Shown: positions 24,265 through 33,021, counted from the stretch's first letter. The stretch is 37,074 bases of DNA from an uncultured Rothia sp. (GCA_937935205.1 CALGXU010000150.1:1-37074), one strand, 5' to 3'. Notes: a model not told the origin generated them from the letters alone. Made by a program: numbers and translations.

Positions 24265-24915
24265 ATGTATCGTCTGGGCGCTATTTGGGCTCAAACTGAT
24301 GCCGGCATTATCGGTCGTGACGGGGATATGCCCTGGTACGCTCCGGAGGATTTGGCGCACTTCAAGAAGGTGACGCTGGGTGCTCCGGTGATTATGGGTC
24401 GCCGCACGTGGGAGTCGTTTCCGCCGCGTTTTCGCCCCCTGCCGGGCCGCACCAATATTGTGATTAGCCGTTCGGTCGCCGAGGCGGAAGAACGCGATGG
24501 TGCGCTGTGGGTTCCTTCGCTGGATGCGGCGCTGTACGCGGCTCGTGACGCCGCGGGCGCGCCGGTCGAAGCTACCCCCGCAGATACCGCCGCGGTTGAT
24601 GCTTGGATTATTGGCGGCGGCTCCGTCTATGCGGAGGCGCTCTCCCGCACCGACCTGCCCGCCTTCGGTCGGGTAGAGACGGTGGAGCGCACCCTCTTCT
24701 ACTGCCAGGAGGGTAACGAGATTACCGGCGATACGCGAGCGCCCGAACTGCAGCTTGCCGATTCTGCGGGTCACTGCGAGGTCAGCTCCCCGAACGGGTG
24801 CTGGCGGATCACCTCCGAGAGTGCTTGGGAGAATAGCGAGAAGGGCTACCTGCTCGATGAGTCGGGCACGAAGAACCCCATGTACTTCTCGTTCCAGCGC
24901 CTGGAGCGCCTGTAG
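24265..24915 (+). CDS. dfrA: Dihydrofolate reductase
   Basis: The 216-residue enzyme reduces dihydrofolate with NADPH, restoring the folate oxidised by ThyA. It has GAIWAQ at the start, [35 protein letters not shown] and the NADPH-binding IIGGGSVY. It is longer than the usual 160-180 residues, with an acidic/Ala insertion near 95-110 and an extended C-terminal part. AAGGAGG is at 24254-24260. The ATG at 24265 is 4 nt from it and the ATG at 24262 only 1 nt, so I prefer 24265; either is possible. Confidence 0.93.
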   Translation: MYRLGAIWAQTDAGIIGRDGDMPWYAPEDLAHFKKVTLGAPVIMGRRTWESFPPRFRPLPGRTNIVISRSVAEAEERDGALWVPSLDAALYAARDAAGAPVEATPADTAAVDAWIIGGGSVYAEALSRTDLPAFGRVETVERTLFYCQEGNEITGDTRAPELQLADSAGHCEVSSPNGCWRITSESAWENSEKGYLLDESGTKNPMYFSFQRLERL

Positions 24916-24997
24916 CTCTCGCGCACGTGCCGGTACCGGGCCGTTCCGAATATCAAATTTTTTGTACGGTGTCAGTCCGCACCCGCCAGCCTGAGAG

Positions 24998-25003
24998 TAC
25001 ACT
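24998..25003 (+). promoter_or_regulatory. -10 element for leaderless asd mRNA
   Basis: TACACT ends 7 nt before the asd ATG, so transcription should start at the codon itself. The -35 is not clear. GGGAA lies in the gap, so a very short leader is also possible. Confidence 0.4.
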
Positions 25004-25010
25004 GGGAACC

Positions 25011-26150
25011 ATGAACTTTAATCCCGGTGACTCTGTAGGTTTTGTTGGCTGGCGCGGCATGGTGGGCTCCGTCCTCATGAAGCGCATGGTTGAGGAAGGC
25101 GACTTCGAGGGCATTACCCCCGTTTTCTTCACCACCTCTAACGTTGGTGGCCAGGCGCCCACCTTCGACGGCGTTCTCGAGCCGTCCGAGCTGAAGGACG
25201 CCTACGACATTGATGAGCTGCGCAAGCACTCCATCATCGTGACCGCTCAGGGCGGTGGCTACACCGAGGCTGTGCACCCGAAGCTGCGTGCAGCGGGCTG
25301 GGACGGCCTGTGGATTGACGCCGCTTCCACCCTGCGCATGAACGATGACTCCATCATCGTGCTGGACCCCATCAACCGCGATGTCATCGACCGCGGCCTG
25401 GCTTCCGGTGTGAAGGACTTCGTCGGCGGTAACTGCACCGTCTCCTGCCTGCTGATGGGTCTGGGCGGCCTCTTCAAGAACGACCTGGTCGAGTGGGCAA
25501 CCTCCATGACCTACCAGGCCGCTTCCGGCGGCGGCGCCCGCCACATGCGCGAGGTGCTCGCACAGTTCCGCGACCTGGGCAACGAGGTCTCCGAGGAGCT
25601 GAACGACCCCGCATCCGCAATTCTGGACATTGACCGCAAGGTTCTCGCTAAGCAGCGCTCCGGTGAGCTGGATTCCTCCCAGTTCGGTGTGCCGCTCTCT
25701 GGCTCCCTGATTCCCTGGATTGACTCCGACCTGGGTAACGGCCAGTCCCGCGAAGAGTGGAAGGCTGAGGTCGAGACCAACAAGATCCTGGGCCGCCCCG
25801 AAGACGACAAGATCACCATGGACGGCCTGTGCGTCCGTATCGCTGCAATGCGCTCGCACTCTCAGGCGCTGACCATCAAGCTCAAGAAGGACCTGCCGCT
25901 CGAGGAGATTGAGCGCATCATCGCTGAGGACAACCCCTGGGTTCGCTTCGTGCCGAACGAGCGTGAGGCTTCCATGGAGCAGCTGACCCCCGTGGCTGCT
26001 TCCGGTTCTCTGGAGATTCCGGTCGGCCGCGTACGTAAGCTCGCTATGGGCCCCGAGTACATTAGCGCGTTCACCGTGGGTGACCAGCTGCTGTGGGGTG
26101 CTGCTGAGCCGATTCGCCGTATGCTGCAGATTGCTATTGGCAAGCTCTAA
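25011..26150 (+). CDS. asd: Aspartate-semialdehyde dehydrogenase, E. coli-like type
   Basis: The 379-residue enzyme makes aspartate semialdehyde from aspartyl phosphate with NADPH, for diaminopimelate, lysine, threonine and methionine. It begins with the nucleotide-binding segment [24 protein letters not shown], characteristic of the enteric type, and has the active Cys142 in GGNCTVSC. It continues with [16 protein letters not shown]. The Gram-positive type is shorter and begins VGVVGATGxVG, so this subgroup is notable here. The ATG at 25011 gives the family N-terminus. A bidirectional terminator follows. Confidence 0.95.
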   Translation: MNFNPGDSVGFVGWRGMVGSVLMKRMVEEGDFEGITPVFFTTSNVGGQAPTFDGVLEPSELKDAYDIDELRKHSIIVTAQGGGYTEAVHPKLRAAGWDGLWIDAASTLRMNDDSIIVLDPINRDVIDRGLASGVKDFVGGNCTVSCLLMGLGGLFKNDLVEWATSMTYQAASGGGARHMREVLAQFRDLGNEVSEELNDPASAILDIDRKVLAKQRSGELDSSQFGVPLSGSLIPWIDSDLGNGQSREEWKAEVETNKILGRPEDDKITMDGLCVRIAAMRSHSQALTIKLKKDLPLEEIERIIAEDNPWVRFVPNEREASMEQLTPVAASGSLEIPVGRVRKLAMGPEYISAFTVGDQLLWGAAEPIRRMLQIAIGKL

Positions 26151-26172
26151 AGCTCACTGACAAGCCTATATA

Positions 26173-26215
26173 GAAGCCCTCGCTACCATTCTTATCGGAT
26201 GGGAGCGAGGGCTTC
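26173..26215. terminator. Bidirectional terminator, asd / PGPGW gene
   Basis: Perfect 12-bp arms GAAGCCCTCGCT and AGCGAGGGCTTC enclose a 19-nt loop that can pair further (CCAT/ATGG). It lies between convergent genes. Confidence 0.8.
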
Positions 26216-26241
26216 TGTGTCTAGGTATAGCTTATGCGGGC

Positions 26242-26631
26242 TTAGCGATGGTTCTCGGCGGCGGCTTTGCGTTCTGCCTTACGTGCGGCTTTGCGCTCTT
26301 TGCGCTGCTGTCGCCAGGCACAGTAGCGGTACCAGGCGGTGAGCACCACGTGCTTCATGAAAATATTGGCGCGGCGTGCCCAGGTGAATTCGGTGCCCCA
26401 AATACCCAGGCCGATGAAGATGAACAGCCAGCCGGGGCCGGGGGTGACGAGCATAATGAGGCCGGCGATAAAGCAGAAGGCGCCCACACCGATGACGAGG
26501 GGCTTGTAGAGATGACGCATGACCGGATGCGCGTGCATGCGCTCCTTGCGGGCTTCGAGCCAGCGGTGAAAGCGGCTGGTCTCGCTTTCCTTGACTTCAT
26601 CTTCAATGGTTTTCAGGGGTGGTCCTTCCAA
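26242..26631 (-). CDS. PGPGW-type small membrane protein
   Basis: The 129-residue protein has two membrane segments at about 45-65 and 68-85. They are joined by TPGPGWLFIFIGLGIWGTEF, the hallmark of the PGPGW family (TIGR02611-like). The N-terminal part is charged, with many Lys/Arg; the C-terminus is an Arg/Lys-rich helix (QQRKERKAARKAERKAA). The family has no assigned function. The start is uncertain: TTG at 26631 is the first in-frame codon after the upstream region, and no ATG occurs in frame until residue 32. Confidence 0.75.
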   Translation of the reverse strand: MEGPPLKTIEDEVKESETSRFHRWLEARKERMHAHPVMRHLYKPLVIGVGAFCFIAGLIMLVTPGPGWLFIFIGLGIWGTEFTWARRANIFMKHVVLTAWYRYCAWRQQRKERKAARKAERKAAAENHR

Positions 26632-26781
26632 ACGTGCCGTAGGTGAGTTTCACCGGGCGGCGGTGGTTAGAGAATAGCATTCACAGCTGGGTTGCGGCTG
26701 TGAAAGATTTCTTCATGATGAGATTTTTCCGTCATCTTTAAAATTTTTTCGTTTCAATGGTGTTCAAGTCGAAAGTACCTT

Positions 26782-26789
26782 TATACACT
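26782..26789 (+). promoter_or_regulatory. Candidate -10 of the MFS gene
   Basis: TATACACT contains two overlapping -10-like hexamers, about 58 bp before the GTG start, in an A+T-rich stretch. No convincing -35 was seen. Confidence 0.3.
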
Positions 26790-26846
26790 GTAAAGGACCA
26801 ATTCACCCGGCATCACGCCTAAACACTAAGGAAGCGACCCACCACC

Positions 26847-28274
26847 GTGTCCTCCTCACGTCCCGTATCAACGGACTCACCCCGCACCAACGCTGCTGCG
26901 CCCGCTGGCACCTCTGCGCCCGCTGCTGAACGCAACGCCGCACCGACCCTCAACGAACGCCTCGAAAACCTGCCCTTCACCCGCGCCCACGGTAAACTCC
27001 TGGGTATCTCGGGTCTCGGCTGGGCACTGGACGCCATGGACGTTGGCCTCATCTCCTTCGTCATGGCAGCCCTCATCAAGGAATGGCATCTGAGCCCCAC
27101 CGAAGCCTCCTGGCTCGGCTCCATCGGATTCGTCGGCATGGCGCTCGGCGCAACCTTCGGCGGTCTACTCGCCGATAAGCTCGGCCGCCGCTACATCTTC
27201 GCCCTCACCCTGCTGGTATACGGTCTGGCGACCGGCGCCTCCGCCCTGGCAACCTCCCTGGGTGTGTTGCTCGTCTTCCGTTTCTTGGTCGGTTTGGGCC
27301 TGGGAGCGGAACTTCCCGTGGCATCCACCCTGATTTCTGAGTTCTCGCCGCGCGCTATTCGCGGCCGTGTCGTGGTCGCCCTGGAGGCTTTCTGGGCTCT
27401 GGGCTGGATCCTCGCCGCTCTCATCGGTACCTTCATCGTTCCGCAGGCAAACGGCTGGCGCTGGGCGCTTGCCATCGGCCTGATTCCCGCCATCTACTCG
27501 CTCGTAATCCGTATGGGAACCCCCGAGTCGGTGCGCTTCCTGGAGTCGGTCGGCAAGCACGATCAGGCACGCCAGGTGGTCGAACGTTTCGAGGCCTCCC
27601 CCGCGCTCTTCTCCCGAGCCGGTAAGAAGCAGACCGAAGACGCTTCCGCACACGGCGCGGCTGAAAGCGCCGACAACGCAGAATCCGCGAAAATTCACTC
27701 CATCTGGGCTGCCGGTCAGCGCCGCAAGACCATCGCCCTGTGCGTCATCTGGTTCTGCATCAACCTCTCCTACTACGGCGCGTTCATCTGGATTCCGGCG
27801 CTACTGAACGCCCAGGGCTTCAGCCTCGTGAAGTCCTTCGCCTTCACCCTCATCATGACCCTCGCCCAGCTGCCCGGCTACGCGGTCGCCGCCTACCTCA
27901 TCGAAAAGTGGGGCCGACGCGCAACCCTGGCGACCTTCCTGCTCGGCTCCGCACTGGCGGCAGCCGGCTACGGTATGGCGCACTCCGAGGTGTTCATTAT
28001 CCTCGCCGGATGCATGCTCTCCTTCTTCAACCTCGGTGCGTGGGGTGCCCTCTACGCCCTGAGCCCGGAGATCTTCCCGACCCACCTGCGCGGAACCGGC
28101 ACCGGTGCCGCCGCCGGTATCGGTCGTATCGCCTCCATTGCGGCACCGCTCATTGTGCCGCCGCTGGTCGCATTCGGTGGAACCCCGTTGCTCTTTACGC
28201 TCTTCTCCACCGCGTTCCTGGTAGCGGCAACCACCGTGTTCCTGCTGCCTGAACGCCGCGGTGAATCCCTCTAA
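26847..28274 (+). CDS. MFS transporter, NiaP-like
   Basis: The 475-residue protein is a major facilitator carrier with about 12 membrane helices. It carries the MFS signatures ADKLGRRY between helices 2 and 3 and EKWGRR in the second half. A 30-residue Ala/Pro/Ser-rich N-terminus precedes the fold. The segments GWALDAMDVGLISFVMA and GLGLGAELPVASTLISEF resemble NiaP niacin transporters, from recall. A hydrophilic central loop at about 240-285 is long. It has its own terminator. The GTG at 26847 has AAGGAAG 12 nt before it, so the exact start is uncertain. Other possible substrates are aromatic acids or sugars. Confidence 0.7.
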   Translation: MSSSRPVSTDSPRTNAAAPAGTSAPAAERNAAPTLNERLENLPFTRAHGKLLGISGLGWALDAMDVGLISFVMAALIKEWHLSPTEASWLGSIGFVGMALGATFGGLLADKLGRRYIFALTLLVYGLATGASALATSLGVLLVFRFLVGLGLGAELPVASTLISEFSPRAIRGRVVVALEAFWALGWILAALIGTFIVPQANGWRWALAIGLIPAIYSLVIRMGTPESVRFLESVGKHDQARQVVERFEASPALFSRAGKKQTEDASAHGAAESADNAESAKIHSIWAAGQRRKTIALCVIWFCINLSYYGAFIWIPALLNAQGFSLVKSFAFTLIMTLAQLPGYAVAAYLIEKWGRRATLATFLLGSALAAAGYGMAHSEVFIILAGCMLSFFNLGAWGALYALSPEIFPTHLRGTGTGAAAGIGRIASIAAPLIVPPLVAFGGTPLLFTLFSTAFLVAATTVFLLPERRGESL

Positions 28275-28294
28275 CGAGCCGCCCACCCTACATG

Positions 28295-28352
28295 ATGAGC
28301 TGCCCCTTCTGAACGCTCTTTCCGAGCCGTCAGAGGGGGCAGCTCATTTGTC
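28295..28352 (+). terminator. Terminator of the MFS gene
   Basis: Arms 28295-28312 and 28330-28347 pair at 17 of 18 positions plus a G-U; TTTGTCAT follows. Confidence 0.85.
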
Positions 28353-28406
28353 ATAAAAGCCGCATATCCATGCGCCACAACCTCAAACTATGAGAGGATA
28401 CGTTCT

Positions 28407-29366
28407 ATGCTCGATTCCTTCCTCTCCAGCCCCTACCGCACTGAGTTCAGCCCCTGGCCCGTGAGCGAACACTACGCTGCCGAACGTGCCGGCGGCGTGC
28501 CCGAAGCCATGCTGCTACCGGGCGAACTCACCGTGCACCGTAGCGACGGGGCAAAAATGAGCTACTACCTGGATTGGCCCGAGGAATTCAACGAATACAC
28601 CCGCGCAATCACCCTGCGCCCGCGCACCAAAAACGGCTACCCGCAGGACTTTACGCTCAGCGTCGCCGTACGCGACGGCCAGGCTGTCTTCACCGCAACC
28701 GCCCTCAGCTTCTGGGAGCAGCGCGACGGCCGCCCCTACGACCGTGAGCCCATTGCCCGCGGCTACGTGGATGTCGCAGCCTACGAATCCTGCGAGGACT
28801 ACGCAGGCAATTCCGCCGCCCCCGCCCTCATCGGCTGGGATATCGCAGACCTCTACCCGGCACGCATGGCGCTCATCCACGCCCTCTGTGAAGGAATCGC
28901 CAGAAGCATCACGATGGGCACCCGAATCCTCGCGGATGGGCAAGTGCAGGTCGACCACAAGGACGGGGATCTGCTCGCCCTACACGTAAACGCGATTAGC
29001 ACCGTAGGAGGCATGGTCCGCGCCCTCATCATAGAGCAGGACCGCGTACCCGGCGGCGTATCTACCGGCGCCTCCGAGCGCACCGACCTGCAGGCACGCG
29101 CCTACTACGCCAACGTGCTCTCCCCCGTCCCCGGCGAGTTCGGCAACCTTGTCTGGTCCCACAGCGAGGACGCGGAATACTACCCGTACCGGCCCACGCG
29201 CCATAAGCCGATTTTTCACGCCCCCAGCCCGCCGCAGAAGCTTCCCCTGGCGGTTCAGGTGTTGATGGAGCACCTACCCGCTGCTCCCCTGGCAGCAACG
29301 CGCACAGCGCCCAAGCGCAGGCCCTACCTGCCGGGGCAGGCGCGCGTCTTTTCCCCTCGCCACTAG
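28407..29366 (+). CDS. Unrecognised 319-residue protein
   Basis: I do not recognise this protein. It begins MLDSFLSSPYRTEFSPWP and has no signal peptide or membrane helix. The first 260 residues are mixed and acidic, with WDIADLYPARMALIHALCEG (about 144-163) as the most hydrophobic stretch. The last 60 are Pro- and Lys/Arg-rich with a PPQKLPLAV segment and end VFSPRH. AGAGGA precedes the ATG at 28407 by about 8 nt. Codon use matches its neighbours and terminators flank it, so it looks like a single-gene transcript. A soluble cytosolic protein is likely. Confidence 0.75.
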   Translation: MLDSFLSSPYRTEFSPWPVSEHYAAERAGGVPEAMLLPGELTVHRSDGAKMSYYLDWPEEFNEYTRAITLRPRTKNGYPQDFTLSVAVRDGQAVFTATALSFWEQRDGRPYDREPIARGYVDVAAYESCEDYAGNSAAPALIGWDIADLYPARMALIHALCEGIARSITMGTRILADGQVQVDHKDGDLLALHVNAISTVGGMVRALIIEQDRVPGGVSTGASERTDLQARAYYANVLSPVPGEFGNLVWSHSEDAEYYPYRPTRHKPIFHAPSPPQKLPLAVQVLMEHLPAAPLAATRTAPKRRPYLPGQARVFSPRH

Positions 29367-29394
29367 CTCAGCGAGTCAATACAACGGTCAAGAA

Positions 29395-29437
29395 AACGCT
29401 TCGGGCGGTCTCCAATGAAGAGACTGCCCGAAGCGTT
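29395..29437. terminator. Bidirectional terminator, 28407 gene / murB
   Basis: 18-bp arms 29395-29412 and 29420-29437 pair at 17 positions around CAATGAA. ATACAAC/GTTGTAT lies outside as an extra pairing. It lies between convergent genes. Confidence 0.9.
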
Positions 29438-29469
29438 TGTTGTATCTGCCCTCGCAGTTGGGAGGGCGC

Positions 29470-30576
29470 TTAGATTTCGCCGTTGACCACGACAGGCTCA
29501 GGAACCAGGGTCACACCAAAACGTTCACGCACGCCATCGCGCACAGCGCGGGCAATAGCGAAGATATCCTCAGCGGATGCGCCGCCGCGGTTCGTAATCG
29601 CCAGGGTGTGCTTGGTCGACAGGCTCGCACGACCCTGAGCAATCTCGCGGGACTCACCCTCCAGGCCGAAGCCCTTATCGAAACCTGCATGCTGAATCAG
29701 CCAAGCAGCCGAGAGCTTCACGTGATCGGGGTCCTCGACACCCGCAGTGAACGGGGAAGTCTTCACGACCACCGGGAAGTTCGGCGCGCCCTCGGGCAGA
29801 GACTCCAGGGTAGAACGCGGAACGATCGGGTTGGTGAAGAAGGAACCGGTGGAGAAGGTGTCACGGTCCTCGGGGTTGAGCACCATGCCCTTGGAGCCGC
29901 GCAGCTCCAGCACCTTTTCACGCACCAGGGCGGATTCGGCGCGCTGACCGGGCTCAACACCCAGGCTCTTCGCCAGCTCAGCGTAACGAATCGGGGAGGA
30001 CAGGCTACCCAGGGTGAACTGGAAATCAACGGTCAGCACGACGTAGCGGGGCGAGCCGTTGACGGTTGCACGTTTGAGAACCGAGTCGCGGTAGCCGAAG
30101 CGCAGGTCTGCGCTCGCGAAGGTCTTCCGGGTGTTCTTCTCACGGTCCCAGGTGCGTACGGAGGCGATGAACTCGCCCACCTCAACGCCGTATGCGCCGA
30201 CGTTCTGCACGGGGGTTGCACCCACGGTGCCGGGAATGCCGGAGAGAGCCGCGGGGCCAACCCATTCATTCTCGATGCTGAGCTTCACGAAGTCGTCCCA
30301 GATGGTGCCGGCCTGCACGCGCACGTTCGCGCCGCCGCATGCGGGGATGGGCAGAACCTCTACGCCTTCGGAGGCGATGTGCACGACGGTTCCGTTGAAG
30401 CCTTCGTCGGAAACCAGCAGGTTGGAGCCGCCGCCCACGATGAGGACGGGTTCGCCTGCGGCGTCTGCAGCGGAGACTGCTTCGATAATTTCTGCTTCGG
30501 AGGTGGCGCGGACGTAGGTCTTAGCGGGGCCGCCTACCTGGGCGGTGGTCAGTTCGCTCAACAGCTTTTCAGTCAT
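29470..30576 (-). CDS. murB: UDP-N-acetylenolpyruvoylglucosamine reductase
   Basis: The 368-residue FAD enzyme reduces UDP-GlcNAc-enolpyruvate with NADPH to UDP-MurNAc, the second step committed to peptidoglycan. It has the FAD-binding LIVGGGSNLLV, then PAALSGIPGTVGATPVQNVGAYG. GSFFTNP carries the catalytic Ser, and a final segment has KHTLAITNRGGAS. Length is that of the E. coli-like type I enzymes. The ATG at 30576 has no ribosome site, but TATTCT ends 6 nt before it, so the mRNA may be leaderless. The HadA/HadB-type genes lie upstream on the same strand with a terminator between. Confidence 0.95.
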   Translation of the reverse strand: MTEKLLSELTTAQVGGPAKTYVRATSEAEIIEAVSAADAAGEPVLIVGGGSNLLVSDEGFNGTVVHIASEGVEVLPIPACGGANVRVQAGTIWDDFVKLSIENEWVGPAALSGIPGTVGATPVQNVGAYGVEVGEFIASVRTWDREKNTRKTFASADLRFGYRDSVLKRATVNGSPRYVVLTVDFQFTLGSLSSPIRYAELAKSLGVEPGQRAESALVREKVLELRGSKGMVLNPEDRDTFSTGSFFTNPIVPRSTLESLPEGAPNFPVVVKTSPFTAGVEDPDHVKLSAAWLIQHAGFDKGFGLEGESREIAQGRASLSTKHTLAITNRGGASAEDIFAIARAVRDGVRERFGVTLVPEPVVVNGEI

Positions 30577-30582
30577 AGGTTA

Positions 30583-30609
30583 AGAATACCGGTCGTTGTG
30601 CGGGGTCAA
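30583..30609 (-). promoter_or_regulatory. Promoter of murB, leaderless
   Basis: On the minus strand TTGACC (30609-30604), 15 bp and TATTCT (30588-30583) end 6 nt before the ATG. The spacer is short, but the -35 is good. Confidence 0.5.
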
Positions 30610-30744
30610 CACCCGCCACGCGTTAAAGTCACGAAAACCTTATGGTGATTTTGCCTTCATTCTCCGGCACACCTCCCGCAAAGCACCACCGCCCGCAGGA
30701 GAGCGCACAGCCGAGCGCACAGGTTAAGCACACAGCCGAGCGCG

Positions 30745-30786
30745 CAAAAGCCCCGGCACCACCGCATCGGGTAGCGCCAGGGCTTT
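30745..30786 (-). terminator. Terminator after the HadB-type gene
   Basis: AAAGCCC (30747-30753) and GGGCTTT (30780-30786) pair, with GGC/GCC inside. On the minus strand TTTTGC follows. Confidence 0.7.
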
Positions 30787-30813
30787 CACACATTATCTAG
30801 ACGCACAGAAAAT

Positions 30814-31275
30814 CTATGCCGAGAAACGAACCACAGCCTGGCTCTTCATCAGAACCTTCTGCTCCTTGCCTTCCTCATCGCGAGCGGTGACGGTCAGGTC
30901 AATGCGGGCGGTGCGCTCCTCCTCGTTCAGGGCACCCACCTTACCGCTGATGGTCAGGGCGTTCGTGGGGGTGTCGGGGTTTTCGCCGCCGGGTGCATCC
31001 GCCACGGGAACGGGCTTGGTGAATCGAGTCTGGTAGTCCACAATCGCGCCGGGGTCGCCCACCCAGTCGCTCACGAGCTGCACGGCAGTACCCATGGTCA
31101 GCATGCCGTGAGCAATTACGCCGGACAGACCCACCGACTGGGCGAAACGCTCGTTCCAGTGAATCGGGTTGAAGTCACCGGATGCGCCAGCGTAACGCAC
31201 CAGCGAAGCGCGGGAGAGCTCCACGGTACGCGAACCGATGTCCCGACCCTTTTCAAGATCCTCAAAACGCACCAT
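30814..31275 (-). CDS. MaoC-like hydroxyacyl dehydratase, HadB-type
   Basis: The 153-residue hot-dog protein has the hydratase-2 active-site motif with Asp34 and His39 in SGDFNPIHW and the following GVIAHGM. The partner subunit is encoded directly upstream: the TAA of that gene and this ATG share one base (31275), and GAGGAGGAG precedes, so the pair is translationally coupled. HadA/HadB dimers remove water from 3-hydroxyacyl-ACP in type II fatty-acid synthesis. In mycobacteria they serve mycolate synthesis; without evidence of mycolates here, general fatty-acid elongation is the safer role. Confidence 0.85.
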   Translation of the reverse strand: MVRFEDLEKGRDIGSRTVELSRASLVRYAGASGDFNPIHWNERFAQSVGLSGVIAHGMLTMGTAVQLVSDWVGDPGAIVDYQTRFTKPVPVADAPGGENPDTPTNALTISGKVGALNEEERTARIDLTVTARDEEGKEQKVLMKSQAVVRFSA

Positions 31276-31727
31276 TAGTTCTCCTCCTCAGCACGAACCA
31301 GCAGGGAAGAAATGCAGGTGGTGACCGGCTCGCCCTGCGCGTCAACGATTTCTTCACGGGTGGTCAGCATTGCGCCGGCACCCATAACGCGCACGGAGTC
31401 CACGTGAACTTCGGTGCGCAGCTCATCACCGGCAACGATGGGGCGGTGGTGGGTGAAGCGCTGGTCGGCGTGCACCACGCGGGAGAAATCAATACCGGCG
31501 GAATCGTCGTTGATGAGTGCCGCATCAGCTGCCTGCGCCAGGATAATGGCAAAGGTCGGCGGGGCAATCACATCTGCGTACCCTGCCGCGCGGGCTGCCT
31601 CAACGTCGTGGTGGAGGGGGTTTTCTGCGTGAACTGCTCGGGCAAATTCGCGGATCTTTTCACGACCGACAACGTAGGTGTTCTCGGACGGGTAGACCCT
31701 GCCCACAATCTCAGGGTTAATGCTCAT
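31275..31727 (-). CDS. MaoC-like dehydratase partner, HadA-type (UPF0336)
   Basis: The 150-residue hot-dog protein begins MSINPEIVGRVYPSENTYVVGREKIREFARAVHAENPL. This is the HadA/UPF0336 pattern, with APPTFAIIL and a later FTHHRPIVAGDEL. It lacks the DxxxxH active pair, as expected for the subunit that supports HadB. Acidic codons end in EEEN before the stop that overlaps hadB. The ATG at 31727 has no clear ribosome site; TAGACT ends 6 nt before it, so a leaderless mRNA is likely. HadAB beside murB is a recurring actinobacterial arrangement as I recall it. Confidence 0.83.
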   Translation of the reverse strand: MSINPEIVGRVYPSENTYVVGREKIREFARAVHAENPLHHDVEAARAAGYADVIAPPTFAIILAQAADAALINDDSAGIDFSRVVHADQRFTHHRPIVAGDELRTEVHVDSVRVMGAGAMLTTREEIVDAQGEPVTTCISSLLVRAEEEN

Positions 31728-31733
31728 GGTTTC

Positions 31734-31761
31734 AGTCTACCGTTCTTGTGCACAGTGTTCA
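31734..31761 (-). promoter_or_regulatory. hadAB promoter, leaderless
   Basis: TGAACA (31761-31756), 16 bp and TAGACT (31739-31734) on the minus strand end 6 nt before the ATG at 31727. Confidence 0.55.
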
Positions 31762-31790
31762 GCTCGAACGCGCAGAGTGGACAGCCCACT

Positions 31791-31835
31791 GTGCAGGTAG
31801 CCGGCATGCAGGCAACCGGAATGCAGGTGACCGGC
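31791..31835. repeat. Three tandem 15-bp repeats
   Basis: Units 31791-31805, 31806-31820 and 31821-31835 share RTGCAGGYRACCGGM (first unit GTGCAGGTAGCCGGC). A partial fourth, ATGCAG, follows. They lie between hadA and the divergent flavin oxidoreductase gene. Confidence 0.9.
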
Positions 31836-31962
31836 ATGCAGCCGTGCAGTATTTCGTCGCATTTTTACCTACTAGCGAAGATGCCCGGCGCACCCCTACC
31901 CCTACAGCCTGAGCAGGCGTAGGCTGAGTGGGTACCCGCAATCTATTTCAGAAGGAAAAATT

Positions 31963-32964
31963 GTGTCTTCCAGTGTAAAAATTTCGGTGCTTGACCTGAT
32001 GCCGCATCGACCCGATCAGCGTCAGCACCAGACTATGCTCAACACCATCGATGCCGCCCGCGCGGCTGAGTCCTTCGGCTACGAGCGTTTCTGGGTCGCC
32101 GAGCACCACAATGCCGGTTCCCTGCTGTCCTCGGCAACCGTCGTGGTCATGGCTGAGATTGCCGCCGCCACCGAGCGTATTCGCGTGGGTTCGGGCGGTA
32201 TCATGCTCCCCAACCATGCACCCTACGTGGTGGCGGAGCAGTTCGGTACCCTCAACGCGTTCCACCCCGATCGTATTGACCTGGGTGTGGGCCGTGCGCC
32301 CGGCACCGACCCGATGACCGCCTCCGCTCTGCGCCGCGACGACTCTGCCGCCATGAGCTTCCCCGCCGAGGTGCAGCAGCTGCAGCGTTTCCTGGGGGAC
32401 CCCGCCCCCATGCACCGCGTGCACGCCATTCCCGGTCAGGGTTCGAAAGTTCCCCTGTACATTCTGGGTTCTTCCCTGTTCGGTGCACAGCTTGCCGCGC
32501 AGCTAGGCCTGCCCTACGCGTTCGCTTCGCATTTTGCCCCCGCAATGCTGCAGGAGGCGGTAGACACCTACCGCGCAAACTTCAAGCCCTCCGAGCACCT
32601 GGAGCAGCCCTACGTCATGGTGGGCGCAACCGCGATGCTCGCCGATACCGACGAGCGCGCACGCTACCTGTACACGACCCAGCAGCAGCATTTCCTGGGC
32701 GTGGTGCGCGGCAACCTGTCGTTCGCACCTCCCGTGGAAGATATGGACGCCGTCTGGACCGACGCGGAGAAGATGCACATTGAACGCATGACCGCCGAGG
32801 CAATCGTGGGCTCCCCCGCCACCGCGCAGGCTCGTATTGAGGACCTGGTGGCGCGCACGGGCGCTGACGAGCTCATCGTCATGACCGAGGCGTGGGAGCA
32901 TGAGGATCGTCTGCATTCCTACGAGCTGCTGTCCCAGCTGCCGGTGGTGCGCCGCGCCTCCTAA
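31963..32964 (+). CDS. LLM-class flavin-dependent oxidoreductase
   Basis: The 333-residue protein is a luciferase-like TIM-barrel enzyme of the MsnO8 type (group 1). It begins VSSSVKISVLDLMPHRPDQ and has AEHHNAGSLLSSATVVVMAEIAAAT. RIRVGSGGIMLPNHAPYVVAEQFGTL follows, then FHPDRIDLGVGRAPGTDP, the usual pattern. Such proteins use FMNH2 and oxygen or F420 to oxidise or reduce a substrate that cannot be read from sequence. The GTG at 31963 has AGAAGGA about 6-7 nt upstream. A strong terminator follows. The family is sure, the substrate unknown. Confidence 0.85.
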   Translation: MSSSVKISVLDLMPHRPDQRQHQTMLNTIDAARAAESFGYERFWVAEHHNAGSLLSSATVVVMAEIAAATERIRVGSGGIMLPNHAPYVVAEQFGTLNAFHPDRIDLGVGRAPGTDPMTASALRRDDSAAMSFPAEVQQLQRFLGDPAPMHRVHAIPGQGSKVPLYILGSSLFGAQLAAQLGLPYAFASHFAPAMLQEAVDTYRANFKPSEHLEQPYVMVGATAMLADTDERARYLYTTQQQHFLGVVRGNLSFAPPVEDMDAVWTDAEKMHIERMTAEAIVGSPATAQARIEDLVARTGADELIVMTEAWEHEDRLHSYELLSQLPVVRRAS

Positions 32965-32988
32965 TGCTTTGATCAGAGCATAACGACG

Positions 32989-33017
32989 AAGCCCCCGAGT
33001 TCTTCTCGGGGGCTTTA
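32989..33017 (+). terminator. Terminator of the flavin oxidoreductase gene
   Basis: Perfect 11-bp arms AAGCCCCCGAG and CTCGGGGGCTT enclose a 6-nt loop; TTTACTG follows. Upstream, overlapping the stop, is an imperfect 18-bp palindrome ATGCTTTGATCAGAGCAT. Confidence 0.88.
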
Positions 33018-33021
33018 CTGT

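Noticed and set aside
30706..30743. 25-bp-period direct repeat CACAGCCGAGCGC
   Set aside because: Only two 13-bp copies occur in a GC-rich spacer; too weak to call.
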